Below are positions 32,856 to 32,856 of a DNA stretch of 32,856 nucleotides, in pieces. Each line of letters starts with the position of its first letter. The stretch's first letter is position 1. The notes beneath the pieces were generated by a model that saw nothing but the letters and a program-made list of their open reading frames with translations, was not told the DNA's origin and did not search any database. Source of the DNA: Acetofilamentum sp. (GTDB lineage Bacteria; Bacteroidota; Bacteroidia; Bacteroidales; JAFGUD01); assembly GCA_020722645.1 (NCBI GenBank), contig DYKL01000004.1:1-32856 (forward strand), read 5' to 3'. The translations under genes were made by a program, and so were the position numbers.

Positions 32856-32856
32856 A

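Overview
The window is AT-rich DNA from a member of the Bacteroidota, most likely the class Bacteroidia. The evidence is: a secreted protein with a type IX secretion C-terminal tail; promoters of the TAnnTTTG type instead of sigma-70 boxes; almost no Shine-Dalgarno sequences; and a gene order (flippase, dut, sugar nucleotidyltransferase, TPR protein, DUF4292 lipoprotein, EnvC-like protein, DUF4175 protein, HATPase, ybeY, mnmG) that I recall as conserved in this phylum. I see no rRNA, tRNA, insertion sequence, CRISPR array or prophage.

Layout. 1-5.9 kb (minus strand): a MNT-type nucleotidyltransferase, a cobalamin-binding radical SAM enzyme, a large membrane sensor ending in bacteriohemerythrin, and a long-chain polyprenyl diphosphate synthase. 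5.98-7.24 kb (plus): a secreted endonuclease/phosphatase-like protein. 7.24-8.86 kb (minus): adenine deaminase. 8.87-8.94 kb: two identical 16-bp palindromes that match the ParB-binding site parS. 8.95-21.8 kb (minus): eleven tightly packed or overlapping genes, probably one long operon, joining cell-envelope functions (acetyltransferase, flippase, sugar nucleotide synthesis, TPR protein, lipoprotein, EnvC-like protein, DUF4175 protein) with housekeeping functions (dUTPase, HATPase, YbeY, MnmG). 21.9-23.9 kb (plus): a predicted outer-membrane barrel, an unrecognised exported protein and a VanZ-like membrane protein. 23.9-24.7 kb (minus): an Rrf2 regulator and rpiB. 24.74-25.59 kb: an 845-bp gene-free, very AT-rich region with several dyads. 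25.6-32.2 kb (plus): nadA, a MORN-variant protein, ruvB, an M23 peptidase, dxr and an SDR epimerase. 32.36-32.59 kb (minus): a DUF3098 membrane protein, followed by a possible gene remnant and a perfect hairpin at the window edge.

How it fits together. Most genes left of about 24.7 kb read leftward and nearly all right of 25.6 kb read rightward, diverging from the gene-free region. With the parS-like pair about 16 kb away and mnmG next to it, this makes the 24.74-25.59 kb region a candidate chromosomal replication origin. That is inference: there is no exact DnaA box and no dnaA in the window. The other points most worth a second look are the bacteriohemerythrin sensor with no recognisable output domain, an EnvC-like LytM domain that has lost most of its zinc ligands, and a 12-bp terminal-inverted-repeat element inside the gene-free region.
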